Under the pieces are notes generated by a model. That model was not told the origin of the DNA and did not search any database. It saw nothing but the letters and a program-made list of their open reading frames with translations. From positions 1 to 24,681 of the forward strand of contig JBBRHH010000013.1 in NCBI GenBank assembly GCA_038222915.1: 24,681 nt of DNA, given 5' to 3'. The stretch comes from JBBRHH01 sp038222915 (GTDB lineage Bacteria > Planctomycetota > Phycisphaerae > Tepidisphaerales > Tepidisphaeraceae). Positions 1-9,362 of the stretch are shown here, one piece after another (positions within the stretch are counted from its first letter, which is position 1; each line of letters opens with the position of its first letter). A program made the translations under genes and the position numbers.

Positions 1-31
1 GCCAGATTTGCTCCACAGGAATCTGGGGCAT
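1..31 (-). CDS. Start of an unidentified protein (first 10 codons only, leaves window)
   Basis: On the minus strand an ATG (29-31) is preceded by GAGGTG with suitable spacing and opens a frame that runs off the left edge, reading MPQIPVEQIW. This places it 144 bases downstream of the sigma-54 activator gene in the same direction, so it could be the next gene of that unit. Ten residues are too few to name a family, and the call rests only on the ribosome-binding site and the open frame. Confidence 0.35.
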   Translation of the reverse strand, partial: MPQIPVEQIW

Positions 32-175
32 CGACACCTCAAGCCCTCTAAACCGAACGATCGTCCGCAATGATAGGCATCAGATAGCCGGACGTCGAAA
101 CTTCTTCTGATTACGGACTGAATAGGTAACGGGTTCAAAGATTCCGTGCAAACGCATGGTTAGCAGTTAGAGGAG

Positions 176-1798
<1,623 letters not shown>

Positions 1799-1876
1799 TA
1801 TGGTTCCTCAGATGGCTACATTGTAGGCAAGGGGGCTGAAGGTTCAAGCCGACATCCGGGCGACCGGGCTGGACTG

Positions 1877-1891
1877 GGGCGATGATCGCCC
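1877..1891. promoter_or_regulatory. Perfect inverted repeat between divergent genes, possible operator
   Basis: GGGCGATGATCGCCC is a perfect 7-1-7 inverted repeat in the spacer between the sigma-54 activator and the diguanylate cyclase. A one-base loop makes an RNA hairpin unlikely, so a dimeric regulator site is the more natural reading. It was found by eye, its regulator is unknown, and chance is possible for a GC-rich 15-mer. Confidence 0.3.
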
Positions 1892-2022
1892 GTTCTACGG
1901 GTCAGTTCGCCTGCCAATCTAGCGATCCGACATGTGCGCATTCATAATGAGCGAGTCATGCACCGATATATTCCCTGTCCGGTATCGTCGCCTGCGCCTT
2001 ACGCATACGAAGGACTCCAAAC

Positions 2023-3450
2023 GTGCGCTACATCCTGCGAAACGCATCACTGGCCGCCCAGTTGATCCTGCTGGCGGCGGCGTGCCTGGTTCTCGTGGCC
2101 ACCAGTGCCCTGCTGGTCGTAGAGCGCCACAGTTCGTGGCGCCTCGCCAGCTCGCTGGAACACGTTGAGTTGGTCCTCGTGCTTTCCACCACAGCCCTGA
2201 CCAGCCTGGCATTGATCGTGGCCGCCGTGCGGCATCTGCTTCGGCCTCTCCACCAGCTGCGCGACGCGATGACCGAAGTCACCCGCGGCAACCTCGTCGA
2301 AGGGCCAACCCGCATCATGCCCAACCGCGAGCTTCGCCAGCTTCAGGAGACCTTCAACCAGATGGTTGACCAGTTGCGCAAGGCGAAGGTTGCCCATGAT
2401 CAGGCTCAGGCGGTGCTTTCATCCCGATCGCATTCGGTCGATCGCATCCTTGAGTTTTCCCAGACCATCCAGGGCGCCGGTCAGAGCGACCAGGTGTTCG
2501 CCGCGATGGCCCACTTCATTCACCGCGAGCTTTCCCTCAAGGGGCTGCTCATCCTGACACATCAACCAGAGGCCATACCGCCGCTCCAGGTAAAAGTCGC
2601 GCTCCCGCCGGAGATGCTGCGACCCGACAATCCCGTGGCCGAGATGGAACCGGCGCTTTGCCCATGCCTGCGGCAGAATCTTCACAAGGAGTTTTCACCC
2701 GGCAACTCGCCAATCCGATGTGCCATCGACTCAAGCATCAATCTCACGGCCGATCACCCGGCCTACTGCATCCCGTTTCACGTAGGACGAAACCTCCAGG
2801 GAGTCGTCCACATGCTCCTTCCAATCGGCGAACTATGGACCGAAGACCGCTCCCACTTGGCAGAAACATACGTACATTCGGCCGTCTCTGCCCTCATCTC
2901 GTTGCACCACATTGAAGAGGCTGAGAAGCAAAGTCTGACGGATTCGTTGACGGGGCTGTACAACCGCCACTCGATGGAACATCTGCTCCAGCGGGAAGTC
3001 GCGCTCTCTGAACGGCACGGCCACGACTTCTCCCTTGCCATGATCGACATGGATCAGTTCAAGCAGATCAACGATGCACACGGCCATGCCGCCGGGGACC
3101 ATCTTCTTCGCGCGTTCGCCGACTGCGTTCGCATGACCCTCCGCAAAACCGACTTTGCCTTCCGCTACGGCGGCGACGAATTCCTCATCGCGTTGCCGCA
3201 AACGCCCATGGTTCAGGCGCAGCAGGTTGTGCAGAAGCTTCGGCAGGCGTTCGCCGCCGCCGACTTTTCGCATGCAATTACGCGCCTCGATCACCAGCCG
3301 ACGCTCAGCATCGGCGTGGCAGAGCGATCCAAAGCCACCAACGTCCTCACGCTTCCCAACCTTCTCACCGCCGCCGATTCGGCGCTGTATGAAGCGAAAA
3401 GCGACAACCGCAACTGCGTGAAGATCTATCAGCCGCCCAAGGCCGCTTGA
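2023..3450 (+). CDS. Membrane-bound diguanylate cyclase (HAMP-GAF-GGDEF)
   Basis: The 475-residue protein would make cyclic di-GMP from two GTP at the inner membrane. Two hydrophobic segments (about 11-32 and 49-70) flank a very short periplasmic stretch. They are followed by HAMP (71-123), a GAF-like domain (about 155-295) and GGDEF (303-470). The catalytic motif GGDEF is intact (383-387), and RKTD (374-377) lies exactly five residues before it, which is the RxxD inhibitory site for product feedback. The GAF-like part has cysteines at 213, 215, 233 and 249 in a pattern often seen in GGDEF-linked GAF domains, so a redox or metal role is possible but unproven. The GTG start is chosen because AAGGA lies eight bases upstream and the first helix begins right after it. 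No EAL domain or partner is adjacent. With so little periplasmic sequence, sensing is more likely in the membrane or cytoplasm. Confidence 0.93.
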   Translation: MRYILRNASLAAQLILLAAACLVLVATSALLVVERHSSWRLASSLEHVELVLVLSTTALTSLALIVAAVRHLLRPLHQLRDAMTEVTRGNLVEGPTRIMPNRELRQLQETFNQMVDQLRKAKVAHDQAQAVLSSRSHSVDRILEFSQTIQGAGQSDQVFAAMAHFIHRELSLKGLLILTHQPEAIPPLQVKVALPPEMLRPDNPVAEMEPALCPCLRQNLHKEFSPGNSPIRCAIDSSINLTADHPAYCIPFHVGRNLQGVVHMLLPIGELWTEDRSHLAETYVHSAVSALISLHHIEEAEKQSLTDSLTGLYNRHSMEHLLQREVALSERHGHDFSLAMIDMDQFKQINDAHGHAAGDHLLRAFADCVRMTLRKTDFAFRYGGDEFLIALPQTPMVQAQQVVQKLRQAFAAADFSHAITRLDHQPTLSIGVAERSKATNVLTLPNLLTAADSALYEAKSDNRNCVKIYQPPKAA

Positions 3451-3507
3451 ATTGTGCAGTGATGTCTTCGCGACTTCGCGCGATCCCTGGCCCGCGCGAA
3501 TCCTCTG

Positions 3508-3526
3508 TTGCGCGCTTTGTGCGCAA
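3508..3526 (+). terminator. Possible terminator-like hairpin after the diguanylate cyclase gene
   Basis: TTGCGCGC and GTGCGCAA form an eight-pair stem with one G-U pair and a TTT loop, 58 bases past the stop codon. No T-run follows, so intrinsic termination would be weak; it may only protect the 3' end of the transcript. Confidence 0.3.
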
Positions 3527-3580
3527 GGCGGAGTTGCACCCCTGGTGTTGTCAAAGGGCCTGTTGCTTTAGGATAAGCGT

Positions 3581-3596
3581 TGGCAAAGGTTCGGCT
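3581..3596 (+). promoter_or_regulatory. Sigma-54-like element 1 upstream of the permease gene
   Basis: The sequence TGGCAAAGGTTCGGCT keeps the two invariant dinucleotides of a -24/-12 promoter: GG at 3582-3583 and GC at 3594-3595, with the required ten bases between. The flanking consensus is matched only in part (TGGCA at -24). A GG-N10-GC match alone is common by chance, so this is only a candidate, made more interesting by the sigma-54 activator gene nearby. Confidence 0.25.
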
Positions 3597-3637
3597 TACG
3601 CGCAGATTTGTTTCTCCGCCCCGTGCTGGTTTTCAGT

Positions 3638-3653
3638 TGGCATCATCTTTGTT
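3638..3653 (+). promoter_or_regulatory. Sigma-54-like element 2 upstream of the permease gene
   Basis: TGGCATCATCTTTGTT resembles TGGCAC-N5-TTGCT at 9 of 11 fixed positions, but the -12 dinucleotide is GT instead of GC. It lies about 176 bases before the permease start codon. No NifA-type TGT-N10-ACA upstream site was seen by eye. Confidence 0.25.
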
Positions 3654-3828
3654 GAACGAGACTCCATGAACACATCCGCGTTCGTGCACGTGAGCAGCGT
3701 GTGAACGCGCGAATTGTTCGCCAGAAGCATCATCATTTGCCTCCATTTTAGGTTGTCCGGGTCAGAGCGATGCTCTGATCAACGCAGGTGGTGCGCGCTG
3801 CTTGATGGACCAATGAAGGAGCACAGAT

Positions 3829-5712
3829 ATGGCGGAAACCACAACCCCCACCCCAACCAAGGCAACGCTGGGTCTGACCGGATTGACTTCGAACGCGATG
3901 GCCCTGATTGCGCCGGGTGCGTTCTTGTGGCTCACATATGCCCTGCAGTCCGTATACGGAGCGCCCTTCGCTGGTGCGGCGATGTGGATCGGCATCATGC
4001 TCGCGCTGTTGCTGTGCCTGGCGACTGCGGTCTCCTATGCGGAGTTGTCCAAGCTCTACCCCGGCGCTGGATCGTCCTATTTTTTTGCTGAACAAGCGTT
4101 CCTCTCCAAGCGGCAGGCATTCAAATGGGCGCGTCTCGCCAAGTTCATGGTCGGATGGGCGAGCCATCTCTATTACTGGGTCTATCCCGGCGTCATGGTG
4201 GGTGTTACTGCGCTGATTGCCGGTTACATGCTTGGACAGATTGCTCCAAAGACGTTTAATCCCGCGCTGCCAAGCCCGCTGTTCATGATCCTGTTCTGCA
4301 TCGTTTTCTCCTTCGGCGTTGCATACATCGCATTCCGCGGCGTGGGCGGCACCACGGGAGTGAACGCGGCCATCAACGTGATTCAAATCACAGCGCTGAT
4401 CATCTTTTCCTGCATGGCGATATCGCATCGGATGAGTCACCCCGAAGGCACGCCCACCTGGACCTTTGATTCCACCAGCACGCCGACTCCATATGTCCAG
4501 GCGATGGTCCCCGATACCAGCAAGACAATTCCCGATCCCAGCGACGCAACAAAGACCATTCAGGATCCCTCGGCAACCGTTGGAAAGGTTGACGACGTGG
4601 GCAATCCGGTGTGGGAGATGGAGAACGGCAAGCCACGGTTGTTTACCACCAGCTATCAAAACGGAATCACAAAAGACGCTTCCGGAAAGACGACATTCAG
4701 CCATCATGAGTCGGCACTGTCGGTGATCGCGCCGCACTCCCTGAATATCGTTTTCATACAGGCATGCGTAGCCATCCTGATTCTGGTCGGATTCGAATCG
4801 GTCACCGCGATGGGCGAAGAGGCACGCAACGCAAAGCGCGACATTCCCAAAGCCGTTGTGCTTTCCCTGCTCATTCAGGGCGGCTTCTGCTACGCGTTGG
4901 AATACTTTGCCGCCAATTACTACATCGGTGCGCACTACACGAACCTGCAGGCGGCCGGGTCGCCGGCGCCGATTGGCGACATGATGCAGTTGGTCGGAGC
5001 GTCGGTATTCGGCACAGCGTCGCGCGGGTGGTGGTTCATGATGGTTCAGGCGACAACCGTTTTTCTCGCGCTGATCGGCACCACCCTGTCGTGCATGTCG
5101 ACGGCGGCACGCGTCACCTACGCGATGGGCCGGGACGAAGAAGTGCCCAATCACTTTGGGCTGCTTCACGGCAGGAAGCTCACGCCGCACCGCGCGATCT
5201 GGACATTGGCCGTCATCTCCGCCGTGATCGGTGTGTTCGCGATTGCCTTCAACTTCTGCGGCACGAGCGCATCCGCGTCCAATGACAACATCGGCCTGTG
5301 GTGGCACAAGAACATCTGGTACAGCTTCGGACTGTTCAAGAACGAGACGGCGACCAAAATCCCTCAAAGCCTCCTCATCGTCACATTGGTCAGTAACTTC
5401 GGCACGTTTCTCCTCTACATGATGACCTGCATCGTCGCGATCGTGGCATTCCGCGAACACGACATGTTCAACGGTTTCAAACACCTGGTCATTCCAGTGT
5501 TCGGCCTGCTGGCAAACCTTGCGTGCATGCTCTTTTACATCATCGGGCCGTTCTCGGTGACCGGGATGAGCTGGAAGGAACCGTTCTGCGCCCTGGGCGT
5601 CGCCGCGGTCTGGGGGATCTATGGCGCGATATACTTCGTTGGCCGCAGTAGGAAACTGGGCAAGTCGATCATTCTGGACAAGCCCATGGGCGTTGCGATC
5701 GCCGGCGCTTAG
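3829..5712 (+). CDS. APC-superfamily amino-acid permease with a large loop insertion
   Basis: This is a 627-residue inner-membrane transporter of the amino acid-polyamine-organocation superfamily. The first helix (about 20-43) carries the glycine-containing unwound segment, and the conserved GFESVTAMGEEARNAKRDIPKA (in two parts, GFES 321-324 and EEARNAKRDIP 330-340) is typical of the helix 6-8 region of APC permeases. About 12 hydrophobic segments are visible. The protein is longer than the usual 450-500 residues because of a hydrophilic insertion at about 200-300, between helices, that includes a near-repeat (KTIPDPS at 232-238 and KTIQDPS at 242-248). The ATG has AAGGAG seven bases upstream. 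Substrate cannot be assigned. The next gene is an ammonium transporter, and a hairpin between them suggests separate transcripts. A long open frame on the opposite strand is a composition shadow. Confidence 0.9.
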   Translation: MAETTTPTPTKATLGLTGLTSNAMALIAPGAFLWLTYALQSVYGAPFAGAAMWIGIMLALLLCLATAVSYAELSKLYPGAGSSYFFAEQAFLSKRQAFKWARLAKFMVGWASHLYYWVYPGVMVGVTALIAGYMLGQIAPKTFNPALPSPLFMILFCIVFSFGVAYIAFRGVGGTTGVNAAINVIQITALIIFSCMAISHRMSHPEGTPTWTFDSTSTPTPYVQAMVPDTSKTIPDPSDATKTIQDPSATVGKVDDVGNPVWEMENGKPRLFTTSYQNGITKDASGKTTFSHHESALSVIAPHSLNIVFIQACVAILILVGFESVTAMGEEARNAKRDIPKAVVLSLLIQGGFCYALEYFAANYYIGAHYTNLQAAGSPAPIGDMMQLVGASVFGTASRGWWFMMVQATTVFLALIGTTLSCMSTAARVTYAMGRDEEVPNHFGLLHGRKLTPHRAIWTLAVISAVIGVFAIAFNFCGTSASASNDNIGLWWHKNIWYSFGLFKNETATKIPQSLLIVTLVSNFGTFLLYMMTCIVAIVAFREHDMFNGFKHLVIPVFGLLANLACMLFYIIGPFSVTGMSWKEPFCALGVAAVWGIYGAIYFVGRSRKLGKSIILDKPMGVAIAGA

Positions 5713-5745
5713 TAGCACCGCTTTTCAAGGCGGAATTTTCATCAT

Positions 5746-5774
5746 GGGACGGCCGCTCGATAAGCGGCCGTCCC
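5746..5774 (+). terminator. Strong hairpin between permease and ammonium transporter genes
   Basis: GGGACGGCCGCT and AGCGGCCGTCCC form a perfect 12-pair stem with a five-base loop, 33 bases after the permease stop. A weak T-rich stretch follows. This is the best terminator candidate for the permease and argues that the ammonium transporter has its own promoter. Confidence 0.6.
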
Positions 5775-5848
5775 TGCTTGTTGCTGGTCGTTTCCAGTTT
5801 CCCTTACACTCCGTTCCGGCCATTTGTCATTCAATGGGACGGTAGGAT

Positions 5849-7420
5849 ATGAGGACTTGCACCTGGTTCTCGCGGCGCAGTATTTTACTCGCCGCCGCCG
5901 CCGTCCTGGCAACATCCCTTCTGTACGGTGAATTCGCCCGCGGACAATCCGCGACGACACAAGCCGCCTGGTCCACGCCCGACATACGGCTCGCCATCAA
6001 CTTCGTCTGGGTCCTTTTGTGTGGCTTCCTCGTGATGCTCATGCAGGCCGGCTTTGCGTTGGTTGAAACCGGTATGTGCCGCGCGAAAAACGCCGCCCAT
6101 ACCATGTCGATGAACTTTCTGGTCTACGCCCTCGGGATGACCGGCTTTTTCATCTGCGGCTACGCCATCATGTGCGGCGGCGCCAACGCCACTGCCATCG
6201 GCGCGCCGGCCCAGCTTCAGCTCGACGATCCCACCATCCTGAACAAGATGTTTTCCATCGGCCGCTCAATCGATCACGATCACGGCTGGGGATTTCTCGG
6301 CCACAGCGGCTTCTTCCTCGCCGGCCACAGCCTGAACGCATCCGCTATCGTCTGGTTTTTCTACATGATGGTGTTCATGGACACCACCGCCACCATTCCC
6401 ACCGGCGCGCTCGCGGAGCGGTGGAATTTCAAGAGCTTTTTTATCTTCAGCCTGTGTATCGGAGCGTTTATCTATCCGATCTATGGCTGCTGGGTCTGGG
6501 GCGGGGGATGGATCGCGCAACTCGGCTACCGCGTTGGCCTGGGTCACGGCGGTGTCGATTACGCCGGCTCGTCCGTCGTCCATATGCAAGGCGGCGTCAT
6601 TGCCCTCATCTGCGCCATTCTGCTCGGGCCGCGCATCGGAAAATATCGCGGCAAACAGCCGATGCCGCTTCTGGCCCATCATGTGCCCATGGTGGTCATC
6701 GGCAGCTTCATCCTCGCCTTCGGCTGGTTTGGCTTTAACGCCGGTTCTTCGCTCGCGGGCACCGACCGGCGCATAGGCATCATCGCCGCCAACACCATGC
6801 TCGCCTCGGGCGCTGGAGCGCTCGCATCCTGCGTCTACGTCTGGCTCATCCACCCCATCGGCAAGCCCGACCCCACCATCATCTGCAATGGCATGCTGGC
6901 CGGCCTTGTGTCCATCACCGCGCCCTGTGCATTCATCCAACCCTGGCACGCGTTCATCATCGGAACGATCGCCGGCGTCATCGTCGTCATCAGCGTCTTC
7001 TTCTTCGAGCGCCGCGGCGTCGACGATCCCGTCGGTGCGATCAGCGTTCATGGAGTCGGGGGCCTTTGGGGGATTATTGCGGTCGGCCTCTTCGCCGACG
7101 GCACCCACGGTGACGGCTACCAGCACGTCGCCGGAAATGTCGCCGGGCTCTTTTACGGCAATCCCAGACAGTTGGTCGCGCAGCTGATCATGGCCGCTGC
7201 CTGCATCGCATGGAACGTCATCGTCGCCGGCGGAATTTTCTGGGGGATTGGCAAGCTGGTTGGCTCCAATCGCGTTCCACCAGAAGTTGAGATCGCCGGG
7301 CTCGACATCGCGGAAATGGGCATTCCGGGTTATCCCGAGTTTATCGCCCATCGCACCCCCGAGCAGGTTCCCCTGTCGCAAATCGCCGAGGCACGCCGGA
7401 GCCGTCTGACGCGCTCGTGA
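5849..7420 (+). CDS. amt: Ammonium transporter (Amt/MEP/Rh family)
   Basis: The 523-residue protein would conduct ammonium into the cell as a trimeric inner-membrane channel. It starts with an N-terminal signal-like segment (about 1-33, RRS then a hydrophobic run), which is usual for bacterial Amt, followed by about 11 helices. Key residues are in place: Asp237 in GGVDYAGSSVVH, the pore twin histidines His245 and His401 (ISVHGVGGLWG), and the CNGMLAGLVSITAPC segment near 346-360. There is a somewhat long insertion (about 122-160) rich in His and Gly before GHSGFFL. The start is supported by the signal segment; the AGGA in front is unusually close to the ATG. No GlnB/GlnK gene is next to it, although amt genes are often paired with one. 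Convergent with the DUF488 gene. Confidence 0.95.
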   Translation: MRTCTWFSRRSILLAAAAVLATSLLYGEFARGQSATTQAAWSTPDIRLAINFVWVLLCGFLVMLMQAGFALVETGMCRAKNAAHTMSMNFLVYALGMTGFFICGYAIMCGGANATAIGAPAQLQLDDPTILNKMFSIGRSIDHDHGWGFLGHSGFFLAGHSLNASAIVWFFYMMVFMDTTATIPTGALAERWNFKSFFIFSLCIGAFIYPIYGCWVWGGGWIAQLGYRVGLGHGGVDYAGSSVVHMQGGVIALICAILLGPRIGKYRGKQPMPLLAHHVPMVVIGSFILAFGWFGFNAGSSLAGTDRRIGIIAANTMLASGAGALASCVYVWLIHPIGKPDPTIICNGMLAGLVSITAPCAFIQPWHAFIIGTIAGVIVVISVFFFERRGVDDPVGAISVHGVGGLWGIIAVGLFADGTHGDGYQHVAGNVAGLFYGNPRQLVAQLIMAAACIAWNVIVAGGIFWGIGKLVGSNRVPPEVEIAGLDIAEMGIPGYPEFIAHRTPEQVPLSQIAEARRSRLTRS

Positions 7421-7435
7421 TGTCCGCAAACGTAA

Positions 7436-7469
7436 ACCGGAAGAATAAGCATTGGCTCATTCTTCCGGT
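7436..7469. terminator. Bidirectional hairpin between amt and the DUF488 gene
   Basis: ACCGGAAGAATAAGC pairs with GCTCATTCTTCCGGT, giving a 15-base stem with a single mismatch and a four-base ATTG loop. It lies between the stop codons of two convergent genes and could end transcripts from both sides. There is no clean T-run on the plus side. Confidence 0.6.
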
Positions 7470-7517
7470 CCTTGGTGTGCGGCGTGGGCCGCATGGATTG
7501 AATGTCACTCTTGCAAA

Positions 7518-7895
7518 TCAGGTCGTTTCGGGCGGCAGATAGGCGCCAAGCTCCGCGATGAACTCATACAACGCTGTCGCAGTGTTGTGCTGCGAATCAT
7601 CGCCATCATAGAGAAGCGTAAAAGTTTCCCTGCCGCTTGCTTTGGAAAGCGACTGCAAGGCATCCTTGAACGCGCTCTTGCTCAGGTGGTCGTGATAGTT
7701 GCCGCGGAAGTATTCGTAACCGTCGGGATGTTCCTGAAACCATTCCCACAGTTCCTTGGGCGGTCCCAGGTGCGGCATGACATAACTCACCGCGCACCAC
7801 TCGCAAAGGTCTTTCGTCAGGCCGATCGGTTCGACCCACAATCGCTGTCCGTCATCCTCTTCGACAGCCTCGAGGAAATGCTTGATCTTGATCAT
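7518..7895 (-). CDS. DUF488 family protein
   Basis: A 125-residue cytoplasmic protein that fits DUF488. It begins MIKIK, has a DDGQRLWVEPIG segment, a central LGPPKELWEWFQEHPDGYEYFR block, and LLYDGDDSQHNTATALYEF near the C-terminus, matching the family's 'WF..dP..w..F..rY' and 'LLY.a.d..hN.A..L' pattern. The usual DRLWPRG segment is replaced by EPIGLT, so it belongs to a divergent branch. The start at 7895 is preferred over the ATG four codons upstream because GGGAG lies five bases before it. The family has no established biochemical function. It stands alone, convergent with amt and divergent from the next gene. Confidence 0.8.
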   Translation of the reverse strand: MIKIKHFLEAVEEDDGQRLWVEPIGLTKDLCEWCAVSYVMPHLGPPKELWEWFQEHPDGYEYFRGNYHDHLSKSAFKDALQSLSKASGRETFTLLYDGDDSQHNTATALYEFIAELGAYLPPETT

Positions 7896-8064
7896 ATCGG
7901 CTCCCATCTTTCACCGGCCGCACGGACATCCCGTGCTTCCTGTATTTAGACGTTAGAAAGTTTGTGAAGTTTGTTTACAAAGGGCGTGCTTATAAGAATG
8001 GTGGTTGTCTATACAATGCACTCGGCGAGAGGATAGAACCACGAACGATTTTAGGCGGACGCTC

Positions 8065-8694
8065 ATGATGCATCTCAATCGGATCACACCCATTCTAGCG
8101 CTGCTTTTGATCGCCGGCTTTTGCGCCGCCGCTGAGCCGGATCAGTCGCTCACGCCCAAGGCCACAGCCCAGGCCTTTGCCAAGGCGCTGGCGACGGGCG
8201 ATGCCGCCGGCGCTAAGGCGTTGACCACCAACAACCCCGAAGACGGCGAAATTCTCGAAGCGCTTACGGCAATGATCGCGTCGATGAAGCATCTCAATCA
8301 GGCGGCGATCGCCAAGTTCGGCCCGGAAGAGGCCCGCCGCCTCGTTCCGCGCGATCCGGGCGATGAGATGAACAAGCATTTCAATGAGGCCGAGGAAAAA
8401 GTCGAAGGTGACAGCGCAACGCTCACCACCAAGAATGACAAGACGCCGCTGGCGCTGAAGAAGGTCGCCGGCCAATGGAAGGTGGATATCTCGTCGATGC
8501 CCGACCGTAGCGAGGTCGTGCAGGCGCTGCCGCTTTTTCACGCTATGGCGAAGTCCGCCGATACAACCGCGGCGGAGATCGCCGATAGCAAGTACAAGTC
8601 GGCCGAGGAGGCGCAAAAGGCGTTCGGGACGCGCATGACTGCAATCATGGCCAGCCCGATCCAGCCGGCGACGGGACCTGCCACCAAGCCGTAG
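8065..8694 (+). CDS. Secreted hypothetical protein
   Basis: The 209-residue product begins with a signal peptide (hydrophobic run about 6-20, likely cut after CAAA near residue 23) and continues as a soluble, mostly helical, Ala/Lys/Glu-rich domain. The first part (TPKATAQAFAKALATGDAAGAKAL) resembles the opening helices of small secreted NTF2-like or lipoprotein domains, but I do not recognise a family. The ATG at 8065 is chosen over an upstream TTG because AGGCGG lies at good distance and the signal peptide starts there. It ends 23 bases before the thioredoxin gene and is probably cotranscribed with it. Function unknown. Confidence 0.8.
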   Translation: MMHLNRITPILALLLIAGFCAAAEPDQSLTPKATAQAFAKALATGDAAGAKALTTNNPEDGEILEALTAMIASMKHLNQAAIAKFGPEEARRLVPRDPGDEMNKHFNEAEEKVEGDSATLTTKNDKTPLALKKVAGQWKVDISSMPDRSEVVQALPLFHAMAKSADTTAAEIADSKYKSAEEAQKAFGTRMTAIMASPIQPATGPATKP

Positions 8695-8717
8695 GCGGCT
8701 TGAGTCAGGAGAGACCG

Positions 8718-9161
8718 ATGGCAATCGTCAGTTGCCCAAACTGTGGAACGAAAAATCGTGTTGACGAACGGCGTACCGACGTTCAGCCCGTTTGTGGCAA
8801 ATGTGGCACAAAGCTGCCCGTCTCGTACAACGCTGATGCGCCGATCAACGTCACCGACGCCACCTTCGCCCGAGATGTCCTTGGCTCGCCCATCCCAACA
8901 CTTGTCGATTGCTGGGCACCCTGGTGCGGCCCGTGCCGCACGATCGGTCCGATCATCGACCAGATCGCCGCCGAATCCAAAGGCCGCTATCGCGTCGCCA
9001 AACTCAATGTGGACGAGAACCCCGCAACTGCAAGGCAATATCGCGTTGAAGGCATTCCCGCGCTGCTCTATTTCAAAGGGGGCAAGCTTGTCGATCAATT
9101 GGTCGGCGCTCACCCCAAACAAACGATAGTCCAGCACCTTGGCGCTCAACTTCAAAGCTAG
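8718..9161 (+). CDS. trxC: Thioredoxin with N-terminal zinc ribbon (thioredoxin 2 type)
   Basis: A 147-residue cytoplasmic disulfide reductase. An N-terminal zinc ribbon is formed by CPNC (6-9) and CGKC (26-29), followed by a thioredoxin fold with the active site WCGPC (69-73) and the cis-proline in GIPAL (Pro114). This arrangement is that of E. coli TrxC, which is induced by oxidative stress and can hold zinc through its extra cysteines. There is a further cysteine at 65 just before the active site. The ATG at 8718 is preferred over the upstream TTG because CAGGAGAG precedes it by about five bases and the ribbon begins at once. Likely cotranscribed with the upstream secreted protein, though no functional link is evident. 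Confidence 0.92.
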   Translation: MAIVSCPNCGTKNRVDERRTDVQPVCGKCGTKLPVSYNADAPINVTDATFARDVLGSPIPTLVDCWAPWCGPCRTIGPIIDQIAAESKGRYRVAKLNVDENPATARQYRVEGIPALLYFKGGKLVDQLVGAHPKQTIVQHLGAQLQS

Positions 9162-9317
9162 CAGTTGGCTTTGCGACCCTGCCGCGGCAGTTTTTATCAT
9201 TCGCGCCGTGTCTTTGCCCGACGCCAGTTCGTGGGGTAGGTTTCGTTCCTCGGAATACCATCCACCTCTGACAAGTTCGAGCCCGCCGGCCGCCCCGCCG
9301 GTGAGGCTGGGGAGTTC

Positions 9318-9350
9318 AAAGAGGGGAGGCGACCACCGCCTCTCCTCTTT
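9318..9350. terminator. Bidirectional hairpin between trxC and the acyltransferase gene
   Basis: AAAGAGGGGAGGCG pairs with CGCCTCTCCTCTTT (14 positions, one mismatch) around a five-base loop. The flanking A and T tracts make it suitable as a terminator on both strands. It sits just past the minus-strand stop codon of the acyltransferase gene. Confidence 0.65.
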
Positions 9351-9362
9351 GCCCGCTTGGGG

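Larger units (their letters stand above)
3451..3828. other. Intergenic region of 378 bases before the permease gene
   Basis: I find no convincing gene here. It holds a hairpin shortly after the diguanylate cyclase gene (3508-3526), two sigma-54-like elements (3581-3596 and 3638-3653), a small inverted repeat (TCAGAGC at 3762-3768 and GCTCTGA at 3772-3778), and the AAGGAG ribosome-binding site of the permease at 3816-3821. A 12-codon open frame at 3666-3704 has no good ribosome-binding site and is not called. No known riboswitch was recognised. Confidence 0.6.

Noticed and set aside
3666..3704. A 12-codon open frame upstream of the permease as a possible leader peptide
   Set aside because: No good ribosome-binding site, no attenuator-like pair of hairpins, and no run of a regulatory amino acid.
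3748..5718. A 656-codon open frame on the minus strand across the permease gene
   Set aside because: It is the exact antisense of a clear APC permease with matching motifs, and its translation is rich in Arg, Gly, His and Asp with no hydrophobic or domain pattern. It reflects codon bias in GC-rich DNA.
6266..7429. A 387-codon open frame on the minus strand across amt
   Set aside because: Antisense of strongly conserved Amt sequence; composition is Asp/Gly/Ala-rich with no recognisable fold.
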